A stretch of DNA of 64,000 nt, taken from the NCBI GenBank assembly GCA_905221605.1, contig CAJNDS010001113.1, positions 1-64,000 of the forward strand. The letters are read 5' to 3'. The DNA is from Symbiodinium natans. Its lineage: Eukaryota; Sar; Dinophyceae; Suessiales; Symbiodiniaceae. The position numbers and the translations under genes were made by a program. Under the pieces are notes generated by a model. It did not search any database. It was not told the DNA's origin and saw nothing but the letters and a program-made list of their open reading frames with translations. Below, piece after piece: positions 21,927 through 32,640 of the stretch. Position 1 is the first letter of the stretch, and every line of letters begins with the position of its first letter.

Positions 21927-22022
21927 CCCTAAACCCTAAACCCTAAACCCTAAACCCTAAACCCTAAACCCTAAACCCTAAACCCTAAACCCTAAACCCT
22001 AAACCCTAAACCCTAAACCCTA
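21927..22022. repeat. (CCCTAAA)n tract
   Basis: Thirteen to fourteen perfect heptamers between the DnaJ start and the terminal exon at 22058-22116. Confidence 0.95.
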
Positions 22023-22057
22023 ATCTGCTTCCAAGGCTCGAAGACTGGGTCCAGACA

Positions 22058-22116
22058 TTAAGCAAGAGAGGCGGCGGAATCGTACTCCGGGCGGCCATTC
22101 ATCCCCAACTCAGTTT
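22058..22116 (-). CDS. C-terminal exon after an introner-like element
   Basis: Following the acceptor GAACTAG, the frame reads TELGMNGRPEYDSAASLA and stops at TAA (22058-22060). The exon is 59 nt (2 nt plus 19 codons). The gene is otherwise unrecognised; its upstream exon would end near 22223. Confidence 0.4.
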
Positions 22117-22222
22117 CTAGTTCATGGTTGGGATAGTACTGAAAATGCAAATTTGTATTCTTACTGAGTTTAAGTACCCTTAAGAATGCAAAGTGTTACC
22201 CCCCACTATGACGCAGGTTATC
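22117..22222 (-). mobile_element. Introner-like element, copy B (about 106 nt)
   Basis: The minus-strand sequence starts GATAACCTGCGTCATAGT and ends ATCCCAACCATGAACTAG. It aligns end to end with intron 1 of the peptidase gene (50780-50884), sharing GTCATAGT, GTAAC, GGGTACTTAAAC and TCCCAACCA..TGAACTAG. It ends exactly at the acceptor of the 22058-22116 exon. Confidence 0.65.
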
Positions 22223-22504
22223 TCCCGGATCGAAGCATGTATCTGGAGATGGTTGAAGAGACTCAGATGCCAGAGGTCAAGCCATAGTTACGAGGACCGA
22301 CTTGTTGGAAGAGCTAAACGACAACCATCAGCGCGGCTCAGTCGGCTGTGAGCCAGATCGAGCCAAGCGGAGCAAGGTCTTGATAATCTCGGGGGTGCTC
22401 TTGCCGTTGTCCCTTCCTCGATTGTGCCTTTCCCTCCCGCCGGCCTCCAGCCAACCTCTGAGAGGGACAACGGATCCCAGCCGACGCCTGCAGAATTCTT
22501 GTAA

Positions 22505-22585
22505 ATGGTGTATGTATACATACATACATACATACATATATATATATATATATGTACACATGTGCACTTATATTTGTAGTATATT
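22505..22585. repeat. ATAC/TA microsatellite
   Basis: (CATA)n passes into (TA)n and back. ORFs across it are Tyr/Ile/Cys-rich artefacts. Confidence 0.9.
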
Positions 22586-22629
22586 TCTACCATATTATAC
22601 TTGGAGAGGAGGACAGCCATTCATGATTT

Positions 22630-24350
22630 AGCGACAATGGTGCGATGGTGTGCGTGTCTTGGGCACCTGCGGCAGACCGTTGCCATGACTCAGCTCCACT
22701 GGCGTCTGGTTTCCAAGGAAAACCTCCTCAGAGCTCGGGCAGCTCGGAAATAATGGGGATTATAGTACCCCCTATTCTACTCCCTCTTACTGTAAGGACT
22801 CAGGGGGAACCATCCCAAGGTTTGCAGTTTGAAGGTTCCAGTAGGGCAGCTAGGAAATGGTCCATGTCGCAACAGCTTCTGCGAACTTCCGCGTTCCCAA
22901 AGGTCTTCAAACTGGAGACACGGCCAGGCTTTTATCACAAGTGACTGTCGGTAGCGAAAGGCTCACAGGGCTTACAGTGCTTGGAATACGAGGGGGTGCC
23001 CATCTGCATGCAACGCCAGGCATTGCAGTGCAGCCTAAATCAACACATCTCCAAAGCCCCTTAAGCTCGGCTTGTGGATCTCTGAACAACCCCCTCCCCC
23101 TCCCCCACCCCCCCCCCCCCGTGTCCTCCAGAGCATATGGCCGCGGCCTGCCACGAAGATGTTGGAGCTTCCCAAAAAGTGCAGCGCTACAGTAGACCCT
23201 TACATTTCCGAAACACAGCGACAGCAGGTGGGCATGGGCGCACGCAGTCTCACCACGGTCGGAAGTGCAAGATTTCGATCCGAGAGTGATTCCCTAACGA
23301 CCCCCCCTGTCTCAAGGACACGCAGGATCCGAGGCTCCCAAGTGGTTCAAGGAACTTCCCTCGAAAGTCTCGATCCGGCTTCACACTAAAACACACGAGA
23401 TCGCGCGCGATCGCGCGCGCGCGCGCCAGGTGTCGTTTTGGGCACTGCATGAGTTCTTGGGCACAAGCAACTTGATCCAATTCCTTCCCGCTGCACATCG
23501 AAACTCCCCCAATTCCATAGTGCAAGCACAGAATGAGAATGAACAGGGCCACAGACTCTGTTGGACCCGTCTAAGTTAATCCAGCTTCGCGAACTGTTGA
23601 AGACGCTGTGATGGACAGGCTGCTTCCTGGGCTCCCGGCCGTGCAACGAAAACGGTCCAGCCTCTCCGCAAAGCTTTATCGAGTTCCAGGGATCCCCAAC
23701 GAGCCTGTTCATTGATAAACCGTCCTTGTAGGACCTTCCTTGCTTCCTGCGTTTGGTCTTGCGCATCCCTCCTGAGGGCCGGCCTCCTGGGGAAGGGGGG
23801 GAGGGGGCTGCCAACTTACCCTGTCTCCTGAAGCCTCCCAGCTGGTTCTTCCGGGTCGCACACCGAAGTCTGCAATCCGCGCAAGACGGAAATCTTTGCC
23901 GGGTAGGTCCTTCAAAGGAAAGACGGAGTTAGGGGTTGGGGAGGATGGTGGTTGGGGGTGGGGGCGTTGGTGCAGGTTTATGGGGCTGTACTGCCGTGGC
24001 TCTGGGGATCTCTGAGCTTCAGGATGTTTGGCTGTCGGATGGTCCTCACAAACCTTTCAGGATTCTTTGCAGAAAGTCAAAAGGTCAGAAAACTGCGCTC
24101 GCTGCGCAGCTGCCAGTCGCACTGCCTGAAACTAGATACATGGACATGGTGCTCGTTCTAAACTTGTGTCCCAAAATGCACAAGCTGCGTAAATCAAACC
24201 TACAAGAAACCAAGAGCAACCCTAAGAACAATCCCCCGAATACTCGGCGCTCCCTCCGCCACCAATAGCCCAAAACACTCCCTTGCGAGCCTTCGTCAAT
24301 CTACAGCGCCGCTTGACCCTCCTGCTTCGCTGGGCAGTTTGGGTCCAGGC
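22630..24350. other. Mostly unassigned
   Basis: A minus-strand frame (about 23560-23800) reads GRSYKDGLSMNRLVGDPWNS and may be an exon. A poly-C run (about 23091-23120) and a (CG)n stretch (23400-23428) are present. No family was recognised. Confidence 0.25.
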
Positions 24351-24356
24351 TCAGTA

Positions 24357-24448
24357 GGGTTTAGGGTTTAGGGTTTAGGGTTTAGGGTTTAGGGTTTAGG
24401 GTTTAGGGTTTAGGGTTTAGGGTTTAGGGTTTAGGGTTTAGGGTTTAC
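24357..24448. repeat. (TTTAGGG)n tract
   Basis: About thirteen perfect heptamers. Confidence 0.95.
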
Positions 24449-24449
24449 A

Positions 24450-25600
24450 TGCATCCTGCACTTCTTTGTGAGCTGCTGCAAGAATCTGGATGAAGAGAGG
24501 CTGTGGTTCTCAGGCGTTGTTTGCTTAATGCAATTCCCAGCCAGTCCTTGGAATGGCAGGGGCAGCCTCAGAAGAGCACAACGTCGCGCCACGCATGCAA
24601 ACTACGTCGGGAAAGCGTCAAGCTCACAAGAGATCTGTGGAGATGCTGAGTTCGGTTCATGCCAGGAGACTTGCAGCACCTTGATCTTGCTGAACCTTTG
24701 GTCATACGCCATGCATCCAGGAAGAGTAGCTGATCTTAGGGGGAGGGACTGGTTATGCAGGATCCACCTGCTTCCTCAAGGCTGGGACCAGCCCATATCG
24801 CGCAATCGTTCCAAGACCGCCTCAGCAAGCGATGTGCAAGGAGATGCCGGGTTTATAGGCTGAGCTTCCATCATCATGAAACATTTCAGAAACACAAGGG
24901 CAACCGTGGGCCCGCGCGTACTCGCAACCCTCGCAGTTCACGCTGAACACGTCGATGGGATGCCTGGAGCAGACCCTTACGAAACCGCCGTTACTTTATC
25001 GGGATGCAACAAAGCGACAACCTCTCGACAAGTCCCGCAGCAACGCCTTTCAGTGCGTGCGACATTCTCCAGCAGCTTGTGGATGTCGCGGACTTGAACG
25101 TCCTCAACACAAACTCAGTTTGCAGAGTATGTGAACCCTCCACCGTGAACCTGACACCTCACACCATCTTACCCAGAGGGACTGGATTTTGGCCACGCTC
25201 TGTGTTTCTGGCTGAGTCTCTCTCACCCTATGGACTTCCGAATCCAGGTTGGAAGCCTACCCCGGATTTGAATGGCATTCGGTTGTCGCGCACCTCTTCA
25301 AGAAACACTTGGCCCCGTTGACCAGCCCCCGCCTTCAGGGAAACGAACTTCAAATCCGCGCAGACTAGGGTACCCTCCCCCCCTCCCCTGAGAGTTTTAT
25401 AAAGGGATCCCGGGTCTAAGAGTCATCACCATTAGTACTATCCAGACGATATGGTTCTGATGCATCATAGATAGTACCAACACTAGGGTAACAAACCGTG
25501 AGTGAAGCTGTAAGATCACACAACACTCCTCAAAGCGTGGCTTCTCTTTTCGGTGCTGCACGGCACCGTACCTCCGGCCAGGAGGCCGTTTAGAGGGTTC
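24450..25600. other. Unassigned unique stretch
   Basis: Open frames on the plus strand (24468-24863 and 25004-25321) have no recognisable family or clear splice ends. A short inverted pair AGTACTATC..GATAGTAC lies at about 25435-25478. Confidence 0.3.
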
Positions 25601-25618
25601 GGAAACCGGGATGGATGT

Positions 25619-25720
25619 TTAGAGGGTTCGGGATTCGGGGTTTAAGTTTAGGAGCTTCTTGGCGGTCTCAGAGGGCATGTGGAACTTGTTCGCGGGCTTG
25701 TAATCGCAACTTGGTACATT
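25619..25720 (-). CDS. Possible exon island
   Basis: The minus strand reads NVPSCDYKPANKFHMPSETA then KKLLN before entering repeat sequence. A neighbouring piece at about 25937-25972 reads LNQIMRAHGRRP before GTGACT. Family unknown. Confidence 0.3.
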   Translation of the reverse strand, partial: NVPSCDYKPANKFHMPSETAKKLLNLNPESRTL

Positions 25721-25964
25721 CGTGGAAACAAACCCTTGTGGTATGGCTAGCAAGGTAAACCACTGGATTGCCCAAGTCTTCGTTGTCCTGCAATCTTCTT
25801 GATCGCCAGTTCCGTGTACATACTGATGTCTAGATGATCTCCGCAAGCTGAGGGTGAGCCAAGGGCCGAAGAAGACGCCTACCTGGGCTCACGCTGAGGA
25901 CGCGGAGATGTCCCCATCAGTTCGGAAAGTCACCTGGCCGACGCCCATGTGCTCGCATGATCTG

Positions 25965-26077
25965 GTTCAGGGTTCAGGGTTTAGGGTTTAGGGTTTAGGG
26001 TTTAGGGTTTAGGGTTTAGGGTTTAGGGTTTAGGGTTTAGGGTTTAGGGTTTAGGGTTTCGGGTTTAGGGTTTAGGG
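25965..26077. repeat. (TTTAGGG)n tract
   Basis: Telomere-like tract between the candidate exon ending about 25972 and the exon at 26078-26149. Confidence 0.95.
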
Positions 26078-26149
26078 CTTAAGGGTCGTGTCCGAAACCT
26101 TGCCATCTGCGTCGGAGGCGCCCAAGTTGTAGAGCGTGACCTCTGCAGG
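26078..26149 (-). CDS. Exon island (24 codons), unrecognised
   Basis: Acceptor ACAAG precedes a 24-codon frame reading PAEVTLYNLGASDADGKVSD then TTLK, which ends against a telomere-like tract. Composition is strongly coding-like. Confidence 0.4.
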
Positions 26150-26431
26150 CTTGTGACGTGATTCTCCCCGCGGGATCCTAAAAAAGGCTCTGCTGCTCAG
26201 GTGCAGGGTTTAGGGTTTAGGGTTTAGGGTTTAGGGTTTAGGGTTTAGGGATTAGGGTTTAGGGTTTAGGGTTTAGGGTGTGGGTGTCAAACACCCCGGG
26301 CCGCGCGCTCGCGTTGCCCGTCAACCCACCCCGGCCACCCAAACTATACTCTATTAGGGTTTAGGGTTTATGGAATTTATTTTCTTGTGCCCTGATGCTT
26401 GCTTTCATGTTGTTAAAGTTGCGCTGTTAGG

Positions 26432-27420
26432 GTTTAAGCTGGGGTTGGGGGTAGCCTCGGCCCTTTTCGGGCCTTCGGCGTGTCAGGGCCCGTAGAGGCC
26501 CCTTCCGGGTAAAATGAAGGGGTGCCCAAAACCATCGATTTCAGTACAAAAAAATCGCATTTTTCATTGGGTACGGGCATCCTGGGGTCCCCCTTCTTTT
26601 AGGGGGCCTTTTGAAGTCTTTTGAAGCCTTTTGGTGGCTGTTGGGGTCTCTCGGGGCCCTGTTCGGACCTTCGGCGTTCGCCAATGAGTATTTCAATCGC
26701 TCGGGTTTAAGCTGGGGTTCGGGGTAGCCTCGGCCCTTTTCGGGCCTTCGGCACGTTAGGGCCCGTAGAGGCCCTTATTTGATTGAAGGCCTTCGTAGGG
26801 TTTTGGGGGCGCTGGGTTTGGGGGTTTTGGGGGAAACCCTTTGGCCCTCCCGGGGGGCCCTTGGCCCGGCAATTAGGTGGCTCTTGGGGTCTCTCGCCCT
26901 GTTCGGACCTTCGGCATGTCAGGGGCCATAGAGGCTTTGTTCATTTGAAGGTCAGGGAACCTATTAATTTTTTCGCCAATGAGTATTTCAATCGCTCGGG
27001 TTTAAGCTGGGTTTCGGGGTAGCCTCGGCCCTTTTCGGCCCTTCGGCACGTTAGGACCCGTAGAGGCCCTTTATTTGCTTGATTGAAGGCCTTCGCAGGG
27101 TTTTGCGGTGTTAGGGTTTAAGCTGGGGCTCGGGGTAGCCTCGGCCCTTTGCGGGCCTTCGGCACGTCAGGGCCCGTAGAGGCCCTGGGGCTTTCCTGGT
27201 CCTTGTCGGGTGAAATGGAGGGGTGCCCAAAACCATCGATTTCAGTACTAAAAAGTAACATTTTTCATTGCGGGCAGGGGTGCCTAAAACCATCGTTTTC
27301 AATATTCAAAAACAGCATTTTTCATTTGAAGGTCAGGGAACCTATTAATTTTTTTTCGCCAATGAGCATTTCAATTGCTAGGGTTTAAGCTGGGGTTCGG
27401 GGTAGCCTCGGCCCTTTTCG
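26432..27420. repeat. Five-copy dispersed/tandem repeat
   Basis: A block beginning TTTAAGCTGGGGTTCGGGGT, followed by CCTCGGCCCTTTTCGGGCC, occurs at about 26433, 26705, 27001, 27117 and 27384. Intervening modules (GGGGTGCCCAAAACCATCG and CCAATGAGTATTTCAATCG) are shared by some copies. Unit spacing is 272, 296, 116 and 267 bp. Confidence 0.85.
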
Positions 27421-27427
27421 GTAGAAT

Positions 27428-27563
27428 AGGCCGATGTCCGTTGGCCTGTCCAGGACAGACGGTGAGGCTTAACCCTCACCTTTCCGTTTCTCTTTTCGCT
27501 TGGGCGCTCGGGCTGTAAGGCCCTCGGCCGAGCGTTCGGGGTCTGTCGCTCGACGGAAGCGAC
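27428..27563. other. Cluster of five perfect-stem hairpins
   Basis: Stems: AGGCC/GGCCT (27428-27447), CTGTCC/GGACAG (27446-27458), GGTGAGG/CCTCACC (27461-27480), CGCTCG/CGAGCG (27505-27534) with inner GGGC/GCCC, and GTCGCT/AGCGAC (27545-27563). The segment lies right after the five-copy repeat and just before a long telomere-like tract. It may be a structured RNA or a palindromic mobile element; no family is recognised. Confidence 0.45.
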
Positions 27564-27582
27564 CCCTCACTTAGTTTAGGAG

Positions 27583-27875
27583 GGTTTAGGGTTTAGGGTT
27601 TAGGGTTTAGGGTTTAGGGTTTAGGGTTTAGGGTTTAGGGTTTAGGGTTTAGGGTTTAGGGTTTAGGGTTTAGGGTTTAGGGTTAGGGGTTAGGGTTTAG
27701 GGTTTAGGGTTTAGGGTTTAGGGCTTAGGGTTTAGGGTTTAGGGTTTATAGGTTTAGGGTTTAGGGTTTAGGGTTTAGGGTTTAGGGTTTAGGGTTTAGG
27801 GTTTAGGGTTTAGGGTTTAGGGTTTAGGGTTTAGGGTTTAGGGTTTAGGGTTTAGGGTTTAGGGTTTAGGGTTTC
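27583..27875. repeat. Long (TTTAGGG)n tract
   Basis: About 290 bp of heptamers with rare variants. This is the longest perfect-type tract in the window. Confidence 0.95.
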
Positions 27876-27894
27876 GGGTTTCGGGTTTGGTGAA

Positions 27895-27970
27895 AGCCTT
27901 GAAGTCGAGTGCCCGACACGCCCCTCGCGCATGGCGGTGTCGAACTTCTGCTTCAAGTAGTCAAAATGCC
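27895..27970 (-). CDS. Exon island, unrecognised
   Basis: The minus strand reads FDYLKQKFDTAMREGRVGHS. It is bounded by telomere-like tracts whose orientation changes across the exon. Splice ends are not clear. Confidence 0.3.
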
Positions 27971-27983
27971 TTCGTCTTCATCC

Positions 27984-28365
27984 GTAAACCCTAAACCCTA
28001 AACCCTAAAATCCCTAAACCCTAAACCCTAAACCCTAAACCCTAAACCCCAAAATCCCTAAACCCAAAAACCCTCAAACCCTCAAACCCTCAAACCCTCA
28101 AACCCTCAAACCCTCAAACCCTCAAACCCTACAACCCTCAAGCCCTAAGCTGCACGAAAGAGGTGAGAAGAGGTTCCCTAAACCCTAACCCCTAAACCCC
28201 TAAACCCCTAAACCCCTAAACCCCTAAACCCCTAAACCCCTAAACCCCTAAACCCCTAAACCCTAAACCCCAAACCCTAAACCCTAACCCCAAAACCCTA
28301 AACCCCTAAACCCCAAACCCTAAACCCCAAACCCTAAACCCCAAAAGCCTAAACCCCAAAAGCCG
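27984..28365. repeat. Telomere-like tracts with homogenised variants
   Basis: The block changes from CCCTAAA to an AAACCCTC unit (about 28065-28135) and then an 8-mer CCCCTAAA (about 28185-28260). Each variant is locally uniform. Confidence 0.9.
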
Positions 28366-28394
28366 TTTTCCCCTTGGGGCGAGGACGACTTCAC

Positions 28395-28785
28395 CGGCTC
28401 GAAGCTGTGGATGTGAGCATGAGGGTAGAGCTTTAAGAAGGCCTCCAAGACACGCGGGCGTCGTTTGGGGTTTAGGGTTTGGGGTTTAGGCTTTAGGGTT
28501 TAGGGTTTTGGGTTTGGGGTTTGGGGTTTGGGGTTTGGGGTTTAGGGGGTTTAGGGTTTAGGGGTTTAGGGGTTTTAGGGGTTTAGGGATTTAGGGGTTT
28601 GGGGGTTTAGGGGTTTAGGGGTTTAGGGGTTTAGGGGTTTAGGGGTTTAGGGGTTTAGGGGTTTAGGGGTTTAGGGGTTTAGGGGTTTAGGGGTTTAGGC
28701 CCCCAAGACTCCTGGCATCACACCCCGCCTGCAGGTCTTCACCGCGGTTCCCCCCAAGTTCCACGATCACACGTGGCTTCGGGAC
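28395..28785 (-). CDS. FkbM-like methyltransferase, two exons
   Basis: Exon 28729-28785 (acceptor TAG|G, GC donor) reads VPKPRVIVELGGNRGEDLQ, a motif-I SAM-binding strand and glycine loop. Exon 28395-28464 reads RVLEAFLKLYPHAHIHSFEP before a GTGAAG donor and contains the FEP motif. Order and spacing fit the FkbM methyltransferase family. The intron (28465-28728) is almost entirely telomere-like variant repeat (TTTGGGG and TTTAGGGG). No AG lies next to the second exon, so its acceptor is either inside the repeat or lost. A cognate FEP exon is at 15697-15741. Confidence 0.5.
28468..28700. repeat. (TTTGGGG)n then (TTTAGGGG)n tract
   Basis: Heptamers TTTGGGG (about 28500-28545) pass into an 8-mer TTTAGGGG (about 28555-28700). 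The tract lies between the two FkbM-like exons. Confidence 0.95.
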
Positions 28786-29110
28786 CTATCGCTGCACGGA
28801 GGAGCGGCTGGTGGGACCCAGGACTTCAATCAAATCTTGGATGGGTTCAGGGCTTAGGGTCTACAGAGGGATGATGAGGGGTCAGGGTTCGGGTTTAGGG
28901 TTTAGGGGACACACCTCAGGCCATTTCCAGCGCACGTTTGGGTGCTGGCCGCCCTTCGGCGAGGAGTGCCGAACCTGGCATTGCAAGGCCAGGACGGTTC
29001 ACTGGTTCCAACCCCCAGCCCTTCACCCCGGCCTCTGGGCATTCACCAAAAACTGCATGTGTGATCTTGCCCACGGCCCCACCTGATATGAAGCAACATC
29101 GACTCCAAGA

Positions 29111-29803
29111 ATGACTCAGGCACCAAAAGCCGATCCCCAGGTGCTCAGACCTGGCGGTGCTGCCTCAGCTCGTGCTGCCTTGGATCTGTTCTGGGCATGT
29201 GCTGGTCTCGGAGAGCCTCATGGCCAGCAACGTTAGCTACGCGATCTGGCACTGGCAGAACAAAGCAAGGAACGCAAGGAACCCACTGCCTGCAGGCGCA
29301 CGGAGGTGGCCAGCAGGAGGGGGGGAAGCCTCAGTCGTCCATGAGTCCAATGAGAACCGGAGATATCGGAGAACTCTCAGTAGAACCTCAAGCCTCTTCA
29401 TCCCTCTTCTGGGCTTCCGGGCTTTCGCCGGCATGCGGGGCAGCTCGCCGCAGGCGAGATCCTTCTGAAACAGCAGGACGCAGGCCTCGTGCTGCGCAAG
29501 CCCGACGACAGAGTCTGGCAAGATGCTTCTGAAGAGCTTCGGAGAGGCAACCCCCCCCCAACCCCCAACCCGTCGCCTGAAGCAGGATCATCACCATCAG
29601 GATCAGGCTCTCCACCGAGACCCTCACAGAAAGACAGAACAATGAAAGAGACAATCATTAGGGTGGCCAAAGGCGAGATCATCGAAATCATAGCTGCCAG
29701 GAAAAGGGCAGAGACTCCACCTTGTGGGTACAGAAGTCATCTTCGTGAGGTGTCAGACAAGCCTTGGGTCATCAAGGAAGCAAGTCGTACCCTTTTGTTT
29801 TAG
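29111..29803 (+). CDS. Plus-strand gene, unrecognised
   Basis: ATG at 29111 opens a first exon reading MTQAPKADPQVLRPGGAASA then ALDLFWACAGLGEPHGQQ, ending at a GTTAGC donor near 29230. A long plus-strand exon runs from about 29388 to the TAG at 29801-29803. It includes AAGEILLKQQDAGLVLRKPD, a Pro/Ser-rich linker and KETIIRVAKGEIIEIIAARK. Small exons in between are unresolved. This is one of few plus-strand host genes here. No family is recognised. Confidence 0.45.
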
Positions 29804-29809
29804 GGTCTA

Positions 29810-30520
29810 GGGCTGTCTTGGGTGTCTAAGCAAGGCAAGAGACCCCAGCCCCAAAAGTGTCGCAACCTCGGAATCTTGCCTGGCGGCTTCCTGGTCACTG
29901 TCACACATCTTCGGCCCACGCCAAATCGCTGATGACTCCAGCCCGGACGCGGCAAAAGCATAGGGTTTAGGGTTTAGGGTTTAGGGTTCAGGGTTTAGGG
30001 TGTAGGGTTTAGGGTTCAGGGTTTAGAGTTTAGGGTTTAGGGTTTGATGAAGCTCCCGTTTCCCCCTGTTTAGGCAGCTCCGCAACTTTCGATCTTTCTG
30101 AATCTCAGTATCCGCCTAGATGCACCTTGTACCCGAAACCCATGTCAGAATTCAGAGATCTGTTCAGAAGGGTTACTGAGTTCCTTGGAACCATCTGCCT
30201 CTGGCTGCGGGCCACAAGCGGGGCGGAACGAGTTTTCGTGGCAGATCTCTTTGGAATCCCCACAGCCGTCCCGAAAGCATGGCCCCAAGAGCAACCACTG
30301 CACTGACTACCCGCAACCCTGCAAAAAGCAGCAAGCTCTCCTTAAGCCATCTTCACCCCACCTCCGGATTCCTCATGTACCAGTACATCACCTCCCGCAT
30401 CTTCTCGCCGGTCGCAGACCGGAGCTCCTGTCTCAGCCCGGGACTGAACCTCTTGGGACCTAGGTCTATACTCCCCTTAGAACCTTCATCAAAAAATATG
30501 TTCAATAATATCCTCTTGGG
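29810..30520. other. Repeat tract plus unassigned sequence
   Basis: (TTTAGGG)n with variants is at 29960-30050. The rest has short plus-strand ORFs with no recognisable features. Confidence 0.35.
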
Positions 30521-30626
30521 TTTTGTATCAACATAAAATAATTCCCAAGGGGGATATAGCTAGGTGTTGGGAGTCTTCACCTTTACCTTGGTGAGCGATG
30601 AGCAGACCTCCTTTGGCTTCGGTGTC

Positions 30627-30737
30627 CTGAGGAGGCGTGCGTAGGATGTAGTTGTCAAACCCGCCAGCGTCGTCCATGCTGTACACAGCGGACGGAGTTA
30701 CCTCCACGCCAGCGCCAAGGAAAGAATCCGACAACAT
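30627..30737 (-). CDS. Exon of a bL28-like ribosomal protein
   Basis: The minus strand reads GAGVEVTPSAVYSMDDAGGF then DNYILRTPPQ, before a likely GA donor (CAG|GACACC). The pattern T..A...MD..GG.DNY.L.TP is characteristic of the C-terminal half of bL28, especially mitochondrial forms. The upstream zinc-binding or basic half was not located with confidence, though minus-strand coding is likely at 30800-31230. Assignment rests on this one exon. Confidence 0.5.
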
Positions 30738-30769
30738 GCCATGTAGAGTGTCACTCGGAAGTTCGGAAG

Positions 30770-31760
30770 ATTAACCAACTGATGGCGTGCGTGGCTTTTC
30801 TATATTCACTCTAGAAAGGCCACGAGAGAAGAAACACGAAACACCGAGGCTGCTGCCCGCAGGTTGTAGATGGTCGTGTTGAGAGCGTCGGAGTGAAAAT
30901 CCTGTCGAGGGCTGCGTTTGGGACCTGAAGAACTTCGGATTCTCGAACCTTCTCGGGAAGCAGGGCTTCATTCAAGTCTAAGCCACGTGCCCTTTCCCAC
31001 GAAAAGAAACGGACTTCGGGCTGCGCGGCTCCTTCTTGTAGTTGAGCGGATAAAGCTTCTTTCGTGTCCACCGGCCCGTCCACCTCTGCGGTGTGAGGCC
31101 CAGAAGTCGTGAAGGTTGCTCGGCTCGTGCCCGAGCCTTTTCCGCGTGTAGTAGTTGAAGTCATCGGAACCCCAGAGGGCCATCTGCGATGAGGAGGACC
31201 TCGTGCGGCCCAGGCACCCCCATGCCCCGGATTCAAGGGACTGCTAGGGTCCTAAGGCCATGGCGGAGTTTTTCCATAGGCTTTCACCGGCACAACCCTG
31301 CGTCTCCACAGGTGCAAGACAGTGCAAGACCCATCCGGATCACATCATGCATCGTGGACTGCTTGTCAGAACCCGGGCAGAGCCACTTTTCCTGTCCATG
31401 CTGGCCAAGTCGGGTCGCTCTTGTCGGAGGGACAGGTAAGCATTAACACAGCCACCAAGCTGGGGCCGAAGATGCAGGCTCGAAGCAGACTCATGAGCTT
31501 CAGCTGATTCAAATCGGAAGCAGCAGGGGCAGCTGGATGGATGGGGGGGGCTGTGAAACCAGTTCAGCAGGCTTTCAGAAGACAACCTTGTCGGTGGGAT
31601 CGATCCAGTTGATGATCTTGAAGTGCTGCCTCTGAGTGAGCATCCGGCGTCAAAGTGAAGTGAGGCGCGGAGTCGTCCCTGCCTGGAGTCCACCACCATG
31701 TCAACGTCCACACGCTTTGGCATCGGATCTCGCCTTAGCCGCACTTGCTGCATGCTGTCT
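30770..31760 (-). CDS. Coding-like minus-strand islands, unresolved
   Basis: Minus-strand pieces with coding composition include one starting at ATG near 31753 (MQQVRLRRDPMPKRVDVDMV), one reading QHFKIINWIDPTDK before GTTGTC (about 31585-31635) and one reading DTKEALSAQLQEGAAQPEVR (about 30990-31070). They could belong to the bL28-like gene or to separate genes. Exon limits are not established. Confidence 0.25.
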
Positions 31761-31979
31761 GAGCAACCTAAACCCTAAACCCTAAACCCTAAACCCTAAA
31801 CCCCTTAAAACTACTCCTAGAGAGCCTCTGGGCCCACCGGGGGCTGGGCTTTTCCATCATCGGAAAGGCAGACCTCGGTGATGCTTGAAGTGGCGCCTTG
31901 ACCTGCCTCTTGCTTCACCAAAGGTGGGTTTAGGGTTTAGGGTTGAGGGTTTAGGGTTTAGGGTTTAGGGTTTAGGGTT

Positions 31980-32240
31980 TAGGGTTTGGGGTTTGGGGTT
32001 TGGGGTTTGGGGTTTGGGGTTTGGGGTTTGGGGTTTGGGGTTTGGGGTTTGGGGTTTGGGGTTTGGGGTTTGGGGTTTGGGGTTTGGGGTTTGGGGTTTG
32101 GGGTTTGGGGTTTGGGGTTTGGGGTTTGGGGTTGGGGGTTTGGGGTTGGGGTTTGGGGTTTGGGGTTTGGGGTTTGGGGTTTGGGGTTTGGGGTTTGGGG
32201 TTTGGGGTTTGGGGTTTGGGGTTTGGGGTTTGGGGTTTGG
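31980..32240. repeat. (TTTGGGG)n heptamer tract
   Basis: About 37 nearly perfect copies of GGGGTTT, a variant of the common TTTAGGG. It is preceded by normal TTTAGGG units (31926-31985). The long Gly/Trp/Phe or Pro/Asn/Lys ORFs here are repeat artefacts. Confidence 0.95.
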
Positions 32241-32244
32241 GTCC

Positions 32245-32640
32245 CGGCATCATCTCCACTTCCACCGATTGCTTTCGGACCTTAGTGCTCCAGAACTGAC
32301 TACAGAGAAGGACTTTGTTTTCCTCTGTTGCCCCTGCCTTTTGCCTGTTGGCACACAGGCCTTGCAGACTTAGAGACTTGAGGCCCAAGCCCAGTCGCTG
32401 GTGGATCGCCAACCCTTGACGTCCCCAATTGCCTTCCAGCGCGCAGCATCCGTAGCGCCAAAGCACACAGCTCTTTTTTCGGATTGTTACGTCCACCTCA
32501 AAAGTGAAAGTGGGACGCTGGGAAAGAGGAAGGCCGGCGGAGGCGGAATCGGGTCGGTCCCCCTTCTGCCTCGTCATCCGTCTCGTTGTCATCTTCATCA
32601 CCCAGCTGGTCCCAGCCTGACCACAGCCACATCCACATGG
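32245..32640 (-). CDS. Coding-like island next to the TTTGGGG tract
   Basis: The minus strand contains an acidic piece LGDEDDNETDDEAEGGPTRF (about 32530-32615) and, in another frame, ATEENKVLLCSQFWSTKVRK (about 32270-32335). These look like two exons separated by an intron. No family is recognised. Confidence 0.3.

Noticed and set aside
31972-32373. ORFs of repeated Gly-Phe-Gly-Val-Trp or Pro-Asn-Pro-Lys
   Set aside because: They arise from the (TTTGGGG)n tract; a heptamer without a stop codon stays open in several frames.
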